DNA of 64,000 nucleotides from Seinonella peptonophila (GTDB lineage Bacteria > Bacillota > Bacilli > Thermoactinomycetales > Thermoactinomycetaceae), in contig NZ_FQVL01000001.1 in NCBI RefSeq assembly GCF_900129355.1, positions 853,213 to 917,212 of the forward strand, given 5' to 3'. Below, one piece after another: positions 17,483-27,442 of the stretch. A model generated the notes under the pieces. The model saw only the letters and a program-made list of their open reading frames with translations. It searched no databases and was not told where the DNA came from. The position numbers were made by a program, and so were the translations under genes. Numbering within the stretch: the stretch's first letter is position 1; each line of letters opens with the position of its first letter.

Positions 17483-17917
17483 ATGTCACTTGTACCTTAT
17501 GACCGCTTTAGACGTCTTGACCAAATTAGAAGAGAGTTTGATCGTTTTTTCTCTGAAATGCCATCTATTTTTAATAATGAAAATATGGGTTCGATCCGAA
17601 TTGATCTTCATGAAACAGCAGATGAAATCGTAGCAACATGCGATATACCTGGCTTAGAAAAAAAGGAAGATGTATCCATCCATATTGATCATCAATTACT
17701 ACAAATTGATGGAGCAATCCATCGATCAAATGACATACATGAAGAAAACCTGCATCGCAAAGAGCGATATATAGGTCGCTTTCACCGTTCCGTCACCTTA
17801 CCCAGCCCTGTATCACATGAAGGTGTAAAAGCTACGTACCGTAATGGGGTGCTTGAAGTTCATATGCCAAAAATAAAAAGAGATGAGCAGCAACAAATCG
17901 ATATCGAATTTCATTGA
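17483..17917 (+). CDS. Hsp20/alpha-crystallin small heat-shock protein
   Basis: 144 aa. ATP-independent holdase chaperone. Alpha-crystallin domain about residues 38-135, with VATCDIPGLEKKEDVSIHI at its start and the conserved A-x-x-x-n-G-v-L motif as ATYRNGVLEVHMPK. The short N-terminal arm (MSLVPYDRFRRLDQIRREFD) fits bacterial class A sHsps. GGAGG lies 8 nt before the ATG. No CIRCE element is visible in the 100 nt upstream. Confidence 0.92.
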   Translation: MSLVPYDRFRRLDQIRREFDRFFSEMPSIFNNENMGSIRIDLHETADEIVATCDIPGLEKKEDVSIHIDHQLLQIDGAIHRSNDIHEENLHRKERYIGRFHRSVTLPSPVSHEGVKATYRNGVLEVHMPKIKRDEQQQIDIEFH

Positions 17918-18020
17918 TCATTCACTATCGAGTGACATATTCAATCCAAGTAAAATAAAAAAGATTTGGGTGCTTATGATTACCATAGGAGATATATTCC
18001 TTCTAAGGAGACAGCAATAA

Positions 18021-18110
18021 ATGGATTGCAGCCTGATGGGTGAGAAAGAAAGAGCACAGACAGAAGCAGCGAGCGAGCAAGAGAGAGTCGAAAAGCTGCA
18101 AAAGCACTAG
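18021..18110 (+). pseudogene. Tiny Glu/Arg/Gln-rich coiled-coil ORF, probable gene remnant
   Basis: AAGGAG precedes ATG 18021, followed by 29 codons (MDCSLMGEKERAQTEAASEQ...) ending TAG. A shifted frame continues with AEAQERARNSREN. The E-R-A-Q-x-E-A-x-x-E repeat recalls the coiled-coil tail of Uma2 (DUF820) endonuclease-like proteins, so it is probably the frameshifted end of such a gene. The rest of 17918-18389 contains only a hairpin, GGGAGGTGAA...TTTCACCTCCC, at 18174-18204. Confidence 0.4.
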
Positions 18111-18389
18111 CAGAGGCTCAAGAAAGGGCGAGAAACAGCCGAGAAAATAATTGTTGTGTTGCTACTGATTTCAGGGAGGTGAAGGATATGATCTTTCACC
18201 TCCCCTCCTATGTAAAAGTGATTTGACCCGAATCCTACAAGATGCAGCTAAAATATCGACATCATTTTAAGGGATCATGATCGTACACTTGCCTCCAATT
18301 GCTAATCCAGTATATCGTTGAAAATAGAAGATTTCATGATCTTGGACCATAGACTATAAAGCATTTTTATATGTAAGGTAGGAAAATAT

Positions 18390-19565
18390 ATGAATCATTC
18401 TGATCATTTTCACCACTATTTTGCCGATTTACATATCCACATTGGGCGTACACAGTCAAATCGACCAGTCAAAATCACCGGATCGCGCTCCCTTACTTTT
18501 TCAGCAATTCTGCAAGAAGCGACTCAAAGAAAAGGGCTACAGCTTATTGGTATCATCGATGCACAGGTTCCAGAAGTACAAGCAGAGATTGAAAGTAGCA
18601 TTCAACAAGGTATCTTTTTAGAACATCCTGATGGTGGAATCTGTCACGAACAGACAACCTGTCTACTGGGCGCCGAAATTGAAATTCGTGAACCTGGCAT
18701 GTCACCCGCACATGTACTCGCTTATCTTCCATCCCTAGCTCAAATGAAAAGTTTCACAAGCTGGCTTTCAAAACACATGAAAAATGTCCATCTCAGCACA
18801 CAGCGACTGTATCAACCAGCTTATATCCTGCTGGAGAAAGTGGAGGAACTGGGCGGTATCTTGATTCCAGCTCATATTTTCACACCTTTTAAAAGCATTC
18901 TTGGAAGTGCAACTAACTCCATTCGCAATATTTTTCCCATCCATCGTTTAATTGCAGTTGAATTAGGTCTTAGCAGTGATACAGAAATGGCTGATCAACT
19001 ATCTGAGCTTCAGTCACTCACCTTTCTCACCAATTCAGATGCTCATTCATTGAATAAAATGGGTCGTGAATATCAACAAATTCGGATGAGAGAAGCAAGT
19101 TTTAAAGAGTGGGTACTTGCTCTACAGAGAAAAAATAATCGAGCGATCATTGCTAACTACGGATTAAATCCAAAGCTAGGGAAATATTATCAAACCTGTT
19201 GTGCTACATGTTATCAACCCTGGCCAATAAACAATGATCAATGTACAAACTGTGGTAGCAAAAAGAAGATTCATGGTGTCGCAGACCGAATTCGTCAACT
19301 CGCAGATCAACCCAGTCTGTCACCTGTTTATCGCCCCCCTTATCACTACCAGATTCCACTTGAATTCTTACCCACAGTGGGACCAAAGACACGTGAAAAA
19401 ATGCTTTCAGAAATAGGCACTGAGATGGAAATCCTCCATTTTGCCTCTCTCGAGCAAATATCTTCATCCGTCGGTGAGCGCATTGCTACCATGATCAAAC
19501 AGATTCGCGCAGGGAACATCTCCCTACAGGCAGGTGGTGCTGGTCGTTATGGACGGATTGAGTAG
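18390..19565 (+). CDS. endoQ: Endonuclease Q (EndoQ), PHP-domain DNA repair nuclease
   Basis: 391 aa. N-terminal PHP phosphoesterase domain with metal ligands in FADLHIHIGR, IIDAQ, GAEIEIRE, PAHIFTPF and the NSDAHS motif near residue 215. A zinc ribbon follows (CCATC near 272 and CTNC near 286), then a helical C-terminal domain with FLPTVGPKTREKML. EndoQ cuts 5' of deaminated bases (uracil, hypoxanthine) and abasic sites; the Bacillus type is YqxK-like. The ATG at 18390 has AGGTAGG 9-10 nt upstream. Confidence 0.85.
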   Translation: MNHSDHFHHYFADLHIHIGRTQSNRPVKITGSRSLTFSAILQEATQRKGLQLIGIIDAQVPEVQAEIESSIQQGIFLEHPDGGICHEQTTCLLGAEIEIREPGMSPAHVLAYLPSLAQMKSFTSWLSKHMKNVHLSTQRLYQPAYILLEKVEELGGILIPAHIFTPFKSILGSATNSIRNIFPIHRLIAVELGLSSDTEMADQLSELQSLTFLTNSDAHSLNKMGREYQQIRMREASFKEWVLALQRKNNRAIIANYGLNPKLGKYYQTCCATCYQPWPINNDQCTNCGSKKKIHGVADRIRQLADQPSLSPVYRPPYHYQIPLEFLPTVGPKTREKMLSEIGTEMEILHFASLEQISSSVGERIATMIKQIRAGNISLQAGGAGRYGRIE

Positions 19566-19656
19566 TAAATGTATATAATAAATACTATAAAATAGGAGAA
19601 TTCACACTCTAAACCTCGCATCATTCGCTCAATAGACTAATTGGAGAGGTGAGCTT

Positions 19657-19731
19657 ATGATTCGTTTAGAAAAATGTGAACACTGTGGTACCGATAAATG
19701 CCAATGCCCAGATTGCGATTGCCGCAAATAA
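19657..19731 (+). CDS. Cys-rich micropeptide 1 (24 aa)
   Basis: ATG 19657 after GGAGAGGTGA. The product starts MIRLEKCEHCGTDKCQC and ends PDCDCRK, with cysteines spaced C-x2-C-x4-C-x-C-x2-C-x-C. This suggests metal binding such as Zn, which is inference. It is followed at once by its own terminator. A paralogue with the same first 15 residues lies at 19892, also with a ribosome site, and that conservation is the main reason to call it coding. Too short for ordinary ORF finders. Confidence 0.7.
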   Translation: MIRLEKCEHCGTDKCQCPDCDCRK

Positions 19732-19732
19732 A

Positions 19733-19760
19733 CAAAGAAGGGCACAATCGCCCTTCTTTG
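19733..19760 (+). terminator. Terminator after micropeptide 1
   Basis: CAAAGAAGGGC-acaatc-GCCCTTCTTTG hairpin; the 3' arm itself holds the T residues (CTTCTTTGCTTG). Confidence 0.85.
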
Positions 19761-19891
19761 CTTGAGTTCCTTTTCCTCTTTGAGGTACAATTTATTTTAG
19801 AAGATCACAAAAAATCTATTTAATAATCTGTTTCAATCCACCTACACATCTAATGGATAATGACCTCTATTTTCAAGTAGGAGGTGGAAAC

Positions 19892-19945
19892 ATGATTCGT
19901 TTAGAGAAATGTGAACACTGTGGCACCGATAAATGCACCTGCTAA
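19892..19945 (+). CDS. Cys-rich micropeptide 2 (17 aa)
   Basis: AGGAGG lies 7 nt before ATG 19892. The product MIRLEKCEHCGTDKCTC is identical to the first 15 residues of micropeptide 1 and then stops, keeping the C-x2-C-x4-C-x-C core. Codon-level differences are mostly silent (GAA/GAG, GGT/GGC), as expected under selection on the peptide. It has its own terminator at 19954. Confidence 0.65.
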   Translation: MIRLEKCEHCGTDKCTC

Positions 19946-19953
19946 TAACATAT

Positions 19954-19987
19954 GTCCAATACTTACAAAAGTAAGTGTTGGACATTT
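19954..19987 (+). terminator. Terminator after micropeptide 2
   Basis: GTCCAATACTTAC-aaaa-GTAAGTGTTGGAC hairpin followed by ATTTT. The type II element begins at the T-tract. Confidence 0.88.
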
Positions 19988-20252
19988 TAGCTTGTAAACA
20001 AAGTCTAGTGATCGGCTCGTGATCGCGCCTTTCGGCGACGCTCCTACCCAGGCTTGCAAAGAAGTGTGACTGTCGCATTCTGTCAGCCTTCGCGGCCGGG
20101 CAAAACTCGTCTCCTTCAGCATACGTCTGCGGCGACTCAAACAGTTTGCCCGAAGTGAAAACGCCGCTTCAGCTGTCATTCCGCTAAGTTGCGTCCGAAA
20201 TGGAGCTTTGCCGATCATCTCTCCACTCGCTCAAAAAGTTTACTGCAGTCTG
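19984..20252. repeat. Type II intergenic element, copy b (inverted relative to copy a)
   Basis: Starts AGCTTGTAAACAAAGTC right after the terminator hairpin of micropeptide 2 and ends TTTACTGCAGTCTGA. It shares a 34-nt identical block (20078-20111) and several further GC-rich words with 8494-8748 in inverse orientation. A short direct repeat TTTTAGCTTGTA flanks it (19985 and 20254). Apparent minus-strand ORFs at 19842-20218 lie inside it and are shadows. Confidence 0.82.
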
Positions 20253-20297
20253 ATTTTAGCTTGTAGAAGATCGTTTCTTTCAGCAAATGAATTTTCC

Positions 20298-21374
20298 TTA
20301 CTTACTTAACGCTGCTACAACCCGATCACCAAACTCTTGGGTACTCACAGATTCTTCATTCTCCGCAGCAAGATCAGCTGTACGAACCTGACTTAATACT
20401 TTTTGTACAGCCGATTCAATTTTTTGTGCTGCTGTTTCCATACCTAGTGAATGACGTAACAAGAGAGCGGCTGAAAGAATCGTAGCGGCAGGGTTTGCGA
20501 TCCCTTTTCCTGCAATATCAGGCGCTGATCCATGCACGGGTTCATACATCCCTTTTGTCCCTTCACCAAGACTAGCTGAAGGAAGTAATCCAATTGATCC
20601 TGTCAACATGGCAGCCTCATCACTCAGAATATCGCCAAACATATTTTCCGTCACAATCACATCAAAGGATGAAGGTCGGAGTAATAACTGCATCGCACAG
20701 TTATCGACAAGCATATGATTCACCTGAACATCAGGATACTCAGGAGCGATTCGTTCCACAATCTCCCGCCAAAATCTAGAGCTTTCTAGCACATTTGCCT
20801 TATCAACAGAAGTGAGATGTTTTTTACGGTTTTGAGCAATTGAAAATGCTTGATGGACAATACGTTCAATTTCATGCTCATGATATATTAGTAAATCTGA
20901 AGCAAATTCACCTTGAGCAGTCTTTTCTCTCTTTTTCTCTCCAAAATAGATGCCGCCTGTCAGCTCTCTTACAACGATTAAATCTACCCCAGATAATACT
21001 TCTGCTTTTAGTGTTGAGCGTGCTTCCATTCCTGAAATCAATGTGACAGGCCTTAAATTTGAATAAAGCCCTAATTCCTTTCGAAGTCCTAATAAGGCTT
21101 TTTCAGGTCGTAAATGCGATGGATTCTGATCCCATTTCGGTCCTCCAACTGCTCCTAATAAAACTGCATCAGCTAAGCGAGCAGTAGTCAATGTATTATC
21201 AGGGAGTGGCTCACCAAATTTATCAATAGCAATACCACCTGCATACACTTCAGAAAACTCAAACTGCACTGATTCAGTTCGCTCAATCTGTTTTAATACT
21301 TTTACCGCTTCAGCAACAATTTCAGGGCCAATTCCATCTCCTGGAATTAAAGCAATTTGATATGTAGTTTTCAT
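20298..21374 (-). CDS. leuB: 3-isopropylmalate dehydrogenase
   Basis: 358 aa, full length. Third step of leucine synthesis: NAD-dependent oxidative decarboxylation of 3-isopropylmalate, cytosolic. Motifs: [14 protein letters not shown] at the N-terminus, [21 protein letters not shown] (substrate Arg/Tyr), [17 protein letters not shown], and [20 protein letters not shown]. Last gene of the ilv-leu operon. leuC and leuD are not in this window, unlike in the B. subtilis ilv-leu operon. Confidence 0.96.
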   Translation of the reverse strand: MKTTYQIALIPGDGIGPEIVAEAVKVLKQIERTESVQFEFSEVYAGGIAIDKFGEPLPDNTLTTARLADAVLLGAVGGPKWDQNPSHLRPEKALLGLRKELGLYSNLRPVTLISGMEARSTLKAEVLSGVDLIVVRELTGGIYFGEKKREKTAQGEFASDLLIYHEHEIERIVHQAFSIAQNRKKHLTSVDKANVLESSRFWREIVERIAPEYPDVQVNHMLVDNCAMQLLLRPSSFDVIVTENMFGDILSDEAAMLTGSIGLLPSASLGEGTKGMYEPVHGSAPDIAGKGIANPAATILSAALLLRHSLGMETAAQKIESAVQKVLSQVRTADLAAENEESVSTQEFGDRVVAALSK

Positions 21375-21471
21375 AATGAAACTCCTTTGTTAAGAAATGA
21401 AAATCCCCACCTTCATCAAGTGTAGTAAAAGAGGCGGGGAATCGTGAGCATATATATGAAAAAGAGAAAAC

Positions 21472-23022
21472 TTACGCTTCTAATTCAAGCTGTTGCTGAT
21501 TCTTTTTTTTTCGGCGCAATAATCGATTGATTGCATCTACATAAGCTCGGGCACTTGCGTCTAAGATATCAGTGCTTACCCCACGTCCAATTACTGTTAG
21601 TTGATCCTGTTTCAACAGTACTGAAACTTCACCTAAAGCATCTTTTCCTTGTGTAACACCATGTATGCGGAAGTCAGCTAATTCTACCTCCTCATCAACA
21701 TCAACCATCCGATCAATCGTCTTAAAGATGGCATCGATAGAGCCATTTCCACATGCTGCCTCTTCAATGATCTGATCTTCCCCCTGTTTGCGAAGGCGCA
21801 CTGTTGCAGTGGGAACCGAGTGACTACCATAAGAGAGATGAAATGACTCCAACTGAAAAAGTTCTTCCCCTTTATGAACTCGTTCTTCAACAAGTGCAAT
21901 CAAGTCTTCATCCGTTATAGACTTTTTACGATCTGCTAATTCCTTAAAACGTTTAAACAAAACATTGATCCGTTCGTCTGACTGTGGATACCCTAATTGC
22001 TCCAAACGCACTCGGAAAGCATGTCGCCCCGAATGTTTGCCCATCGTGAATGGAACCTCTTCTTTACCAATCGAGGACGGAGACATAATCTCATACGTTC
22101 CACGATGTTTTAAGACACCATCTTGGTGAATGCCAGATTCATGGTCAAAAGCATTTTCACCAACAATTGCTTTATTTCCTGGGACATACATTCCTGTTAA
22201 TTTACTTACCAAACGACTTGTACGAGCTATTTCTTCATGACGGAAAGTCGTCTTCACTTGATAAAAATCTTCACGTGTACGAATTGCCATGACAACCTCT
22301 TCGATCGCAGCATTTCCCGCACGTTCGCCAATTCCATTAATCGTTCCTTCAATCTGCGTTACACCTGCTTTGATCGCTGCCAAACTATTTGCTACTGCCA
22401 TTCCTAAATCATCATGACAATGAGCGCTTAAAATAATCTCATCAGTACGAGGAACTTCTTGACGAATATAGCGGAACATCTCGGCATATTCGTCTGGATC
22501 TAGATACCCTACTGTATCGGGCAAATTGATCACTTTTGCACCTTCACGAATGGCACAATCGACTACTTGAGCAAGAAAATCACGCTCTGTTCTTCCTGCG
22601 TCTTCTGCTGAAAATTCAATCCGAGAGAAAAATTGACGTGCATAGCTCAATGAACCGCGGATTGATTCAAGTAATTCATCCTTACTTTTTCCCAATTTAT
22701 ATTGCCGATGTAAGGGCGATGTAGCAATAAAAATATGCAATGTAGGATTTTCAGCATCTTTCAAAGACTCCCATGCTGCATCGATATCACCTTTCACTGC
22801 TCGAGAAAGGCTACACACAGAAGCATTTCTGACTACTTTCGCCACTTCTCGCACGGCATTCAAATCACCTGGAGAGGCAGCTGAAAAACCAGCTTCAATT
22901 ACGTTCACACCCAGTCGTTCCAGTTGTAGAGCAATCTCCACCTTTTCATCTATACTTAAATTGACTCCTGGTGACTGTTCGCCATCACGCAATGTGGTGT
23001 CAAAAATTTGGATTGTTCGCAC
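21472..23022 (-). CDS. leuA: 2-isopropylmalate synthase
   Basis: 516 aa. Condenses acetyl-CoA with 2-ketoisovalerate, the committed step of leucine synthesis. The catalytic TIM barrel starts IQIFDTTLRDGEQSPGV; metal-binding His pair is LSAHCHDDLGMA, followed by EGTINGIGERAGN. A C-terminal LeuA dimer/regulatory domain (about 390-505) should confer leucine feedback. Located between ilvC and leuB with a gap of 97 nt to leuB. Confidence 0.96.
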   Translation of the reverse strand: MRTIQIFDTTLRDGEQSPGVNLSIDEKVEIALQLERLGVNVIEAGFSAASPGDLNAVREVAKVVRNASVCSLSRAVKGDIDAAWESLKDAENPTLHIFIATSPLHRQYKLGKSKDELLESIRGSLSYARQFFSRIEFSAEDAGRTERDFLAQVVDCAIREGAKVINLPDTVGYLDPDEYAEMFRYIRQEVPRTDEIILSAHCHDDLGMAVANSLAAIKAGVTQIEGTINGIGERAGNAAIEEVVMAIRTREDFYQVKTTFRHEEIARTSRLVSKLTGMYVPGNKAIVGENAFDHESGIHQDGVLKHRGTYEIMSPSSIGKEEVPFTMGKHSGRHAFRVRLEQLGYPQSDERINVLFKRFKELADRKKSITDEDLIALVEERVHKGEELFQLESFHLSYGSHSVPTATVRLRKQGEDQIIEEAACGNGSIDAIFKTIDRMVDVDEEVELADFRIHGVTQGKDALGEVSVLLKQDQLTVIGRGVSTDILDASARAYVDAINRLLRRKKKNQQQLELEA

Positions 23023-23152
23023 CTTTCTTTACCTCCCCTTATGATTTTTGAATATTGTTAATCATTTCTGATTTCTGAGTACTGCTGTGAGAAGCAGCCG
23101 CTCTCACTGCTCTGCACTTGAAAAAGCGGCTTCACTTACTCACTTTTACCGA

Positions 23153-24160
<1,008 letters not shown>

Positions 24161-24168
24161 TTATTGAT

Positions 24169-24669
24169 CTATACCATTGCTTTGGATCGGGCACTGCTTC
24201 GAGGTAAAGCAGTAACCCCTGTACGTGCTACTTCTTTAATTCCATAAGGTCTTAATAACTCTAATAATGAGTCTAACTTTGCTCGATCGCCGGTCGCTTG
24301 CACCATCATCGAGTTAGCACCTACATCAACGATTGAAGCGCGAAAAGGCTCTACAATACTATTGATCTCTGCTCGATTTGAGGAATTTGCTCCCACTTTG
24401 ACCAATAACAACTCCCGGACGACCGATTCATCGAACGCAAGGTCTTGGATTTTAATCACATCAATCAATTTGTGTAATTGCTTTGAAACTTGTTCCATTG
24501 TTCGATCATCCGCATATGTGACAATCACCATTCTGGAGAGCCCAGGCTCTTCAGAGCCTCCAACGCTAATACTTTCAATATTAAAATTGCGTTGACCCAA
24601 TAGACTAGATACCCGAGCCAGGACACGAGGTTGATCGTTCACCAAGACAGAGAGAATATGCTTCATCAT
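24169..24669 (-). CDS. ilvN: Acetolactate synthase small (regulatory) subunit
   Basis: 166 aa. N-terminal ACT domain (residues 3-75, HILSVLVNDQPRVLARVSSL) that binds valine, then the C-terminal ALS_ss_C domain. Its start overlaps the ilvB stop by 1 nt, the usual coupling for subunits of one enzyme. Also written ilvH in Bacillus nomenclature. Confidence 0.95.
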   Translation of the reverse strand: MMKHILSVLVNDQPRVLARVSSLLGQRNFNIESISVGGSEEPGLSRMVIVTYADDRTMEQVSKQLHKLIDVIKIQDLAFDESVVRELLLVKVGANSSNRAEINSIVEPFRASIVDVGANSMMVQATGDRAKLDSLLELLRPYGIKEVARTGVTALPRSSARSKAMV

Positions 24670-26408
24670 TAATCCTCATCCCCCATTATCATCTCTTCCA
24701 GACTAGTACCCGCTGCCACCATTGGATATACATTTTCATGTGGAGTAACCCAAAAATCGACAACTGCTGGCCCAGGATGACGTAGTGCTTCTTGCCAAAC
24801 CTGTTTTGCCTCTTCTGGGTTATGGGCTCGCCAACCTTTTACACCATATGCTTCTGCTAATTTTACAAAGTCTGGGCTGCCCCCAATATCGACCTCACTA
24901 TAGCGTTGACCATGGAAAAGCTCTTGCCACTGACGAACCATTCCCAAATTGCGATTATTGATCACGGCCACTTTTACAGGGATTTTTTCAAGAGCGATTA
25001 CCGCCAGTTCTTGGGCAGTCATCTGAAAACCGCCATCACCTGTTACCGCAATCACGGTTCGATCAGGATACGCTAATTGCGCCCCAACCGCTGCTGGGAA
25101 TCCAAAGCCCATCGTACCCAAACCTCCAGAACTCAACAAGGAGCGCGGATGCACAAAACGATAATACTGCGCAACCCACATCTGGTGCTGCCCAACATCA
25201 GTTGTGACAATCGCTTCACCATGTGTTGTTTCATGGAGATGTGAAATCACCCATTGTGGTTTTAAGGTGTCATCATCTTGTTTATATTGAAGTGGATATT
25301 TTTCTTTCCATTGCTCAATCTGTTGTAACCAAGCCGAAGAATCAGCACTTGGCAACCCTTCATTTGCAGCTGTCAACACATTTTTAATATCACCAACAAT
25401 TGGGATATAGGTATCTACGTTTTTGCCAATCTCAGCAGGATCAATATCAATATGAACAATTTTCGCATTTGGAGCAAACTTATCAATTCGACCCATTGTA
25501 ACCCGATCGTCAAATCGGTTGCCCACACCTATGAGCAGATCACACCCAAGTAGACAGTGGTTAGCGGCATAGGTACCGTGCATACCAGGCATTCCTAAAA
25601 AGAGCGAATGTACTCCTGAGAAACCACCGATTCCCATTAAAGTCGTTGTAACAGGGATCATTGATCCTTCAGCAAAGCGAACCAATTCTTCTGTCGCACC
25701 AGAAGATATAACACCGCCACCTGCGATAATAACAGGTTTTTTTGCCCCTGCAATTGCCTGATGCAATTTCTTAATTTGAAGTGGGTGTGGTTCTGTTGTA
25801 GGTTGAAATCCGCGAATGTGGACGGTCTCTGGATAATAGAAAGATGCTTTTGCATTAGAGACATCCTTTGGAATATCGATCAAAACAGGCCCAGGACGCC
25901 CACCTGCTGCGATCGTAAATGCTTCTTTTATAATTCGGGGTAATTCGTTTACATCACGTACCAGATAGTTATGTTTCGTAATCGGCATCGTAATCCCTGT
26001 AATATCAGCCTCTTGAAACGCATCCGTACCAAGTAAGTTTTGTGCCACATTCCCTGTAATACAAACAAGTGGTATGGAATCCATCATCGCTGTTGCGATA
26101 CCTGTCACTAAATTCGTCGCTCCTGGGCCTGAGGTTGCAATGACCACCCCTGGTTTCCCCGTTGCTCTTGCATAACCATCTGCAGCATGAATTGCCCCTT
26201 GCTCGTGACGTGCCAACAGATGCTTCACATGTCCATCATAGAGCGAGTCATAAATAGGGAGGACAGCCCCACCCGGATAGCCAAAAACCCGATCGACACC
26301 CTCAGCCACCAAACAACGCAATAAAATCTCAGACCCTGTATATTCGCGATCCATCTCTGCACTCTTCTCTTTCATTGGACTATTCTTCATCTCTGTCTGG
26401 GAAGTCAT
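24669..26408 (-). CDS. ilvB: Acetolactate synthase large (catalytic) subunit
   Basis: 579 aa ThDP- and FAD-dependent enzyme forming acetolactate. N-terminal ThDP domain with catalytic Glu in [18 protein letters not shown], central FAD domain, C-terminal pyrophosphate motif [13 protein letters not shown] ... NNRNLGM. AGGGAGGAG lies 9-10 nt before ATG 26408. First gene of the operon, controlled by the T-box leader just upstream. Confidence 0.97.
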   Translation of the reverse strand: MTSQTEMKNSPMKEKSAEMDREYTGSEILLRCLVAEGVDRVFGYPGGAVLPIYDSLYDGHVKHLLARHEQGAIHAADGYARATGKPGVVIATSGPGATNLVTGIATAMMDSIPLVCITGNVAQNLLGTDAFQEADITGITMPITKHNYLVRDVNELPRIIKEAFTIAAGGRPGPVLIDIPKDVSNAKASFYYPETVHIRGFQPTTEPHPLQIKKLHQAIAGAKKPVIIAGGGVISSGATEELVRFAEGSMIPVTTTLMGIGGFSGVHSLFLGMPGMHGTYAANHCLLGCDLLIGVGNRFDDRVTMGRIDKFAPNAKIVHIDIDPAEIGKNVDTYIPIVGDIKNVLTAANEGLPSADSSAWLQQIEQWKEKYPLQYKQDDDTLKPQWVISHLHETTHGEAIVTTDVGQHQMWVAQYYRFVHPRSLLSSGGLGTMGFGFPAAVGAQLAYPDRTVIAVTGDGGFQMTAQELAVIALEKIPVKVAVINNRNLGMVRQWQELFHGQRYSEVDIGGSPDFVKLAEAYGVKGWRAHNPEEAKQVWQEALRHPGPAVVDFWVTPHENVYPMVAAGTSLEEMIMGDED

Positions 26409-26451
26409 GCATACTCTCCTCCCTTTTTAATATCATTTTCCCAAAAATAAG

Positions 26452-26740
26452 AAAAAACCTTTCCATCCCCCTTATCAGGTATTTACCTGATTGGGACGAA
26501 TAAGGTTTCGCGGTACCACCCAACTTTATCGCAATTCTCACGAATCGCAACCTCCACGAGTATGGGACAATTAAGCTCCATACTCTATCGATAACGGCGA
26601 TATAGCCGGCAGCGTTCTACTGAGCAAAGCTGTTCGACACCCAACTCCGAGGTGAGAGATAGACAAATGCGGTTCCGGTTCCACCGACCCCGGACTCTCT
26701 GAATCACACATCTTGTATATCTATGTCCTCTTCATCATCT
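26452..26740 (-). promoter_or_regulatory. T-box leader (riboswitch) of the ilv-leu operon
   Basis: On the minus strand the conserved antiterminator box GGGTGGTACCGCG lies at 26509-26521, with a terminator at 26452-26508 (AACCTT ... AAGG then TTTTTTC). Upstream are a long stem I (GAGGACATAGATATAC ... region 26640-26740) and further hairpins. A CUC triplet in TCTCTCACCTC near 26650-26660 would fit a leucine specifier, which is inference. Uncharged tRNA should stabilise the antiterminator and turn on ilvB-leuB. Confidence 0.9.
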
Positions 26741-26965
26741 GTATAATCATCATATTGTTTTTGCAATAAGTAAATGACTGATTGAATGTATTTGATGTTA
26801 TCAGATGAACGTCACTTTGTAAACCAATTTCGCCAAAAAAATGAATGAAACTTTTATCAAGCATATTATTACCCATACAATGTTTGAAAATCGCCAAATC
26901 TATGAATATAATACTTTATAATCATATAACTTTATGATTAAATTCGGAATAATGAGGTTTCACAT

Positions 26966-27382
26966 ATGCATAATCGAATCGACCTATTTCTAGAGCTTGA
27001 ACATGTCTTTCGTCTCTTTTTTCGGCAATATCGCAAAGACTTAAATAAGCTTATCGGGGATACGATGACGGGTACAGAATATAGCTTCCTCTATCATCTA
27101 TCTACCAAAAGCCCCCAAATTGTTACAGAACTTTCTCAAGAATTCCATGTCTCTGTCAGTCACATTACTCATATTATTGATCAATTAGAAAGTAAAGAAC
27201 TTGTTTTTCGAAGGCGATCGCAAACAGACAAACGCGTCGTCGAAATTCATATCTCTGAACAAGGAAATTCATGCGTGAATGAAATTAGCCAACGCAAGCA
27301 TGAGTATATCGCTGCTCAATTTTCGAAATTAACAACCAATGAATTGGTCAAATTAACCCAATTATTTAAGAAAATGATGTAA
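26966..27382 (+). CDS. MarR-family transcriptional regulator
   Basis: 138 aa winged helix-turn-helix protein. The DNA-binding region reads TELSQEFHVSVSHITHIIDQ then ESKELVFRRRSQTDKRVVEIHISEQG, the family's recognition helix and wing. Dimerisation helices lie at both ends. Divergent from the ilv operon leader; no adjacent transporter gene reveals a target. It may control the hypothetical gene starting 60 nt downstream. Confidence 0.88.
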   Translation: MHNRIDLFLELEHVFRLFFRQYRKDLNKLIGDTMTGTEYSFLYHLSTKSPQIVTELSQEFHVSVSHITHIIDQLESKELVFRRRSQTDKRVVEIHISEQGNSCVNEISQRKHEYIAAQFSKLTTNELVKLTQLFKKMM

Positions 27383-27442
27383 TGATGGTATAATCAAGAT
27401 AATCCAAAGGTTTCTAGATTCCCATAAAGGAGGGAAGAAAAA

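Noticed and set aside
19842..20218. Minus-strand ORFs of 78 and 105 aa
   Set aside because: Shadows within type II copy b and the antisense of a micropeptide gene; no start site.
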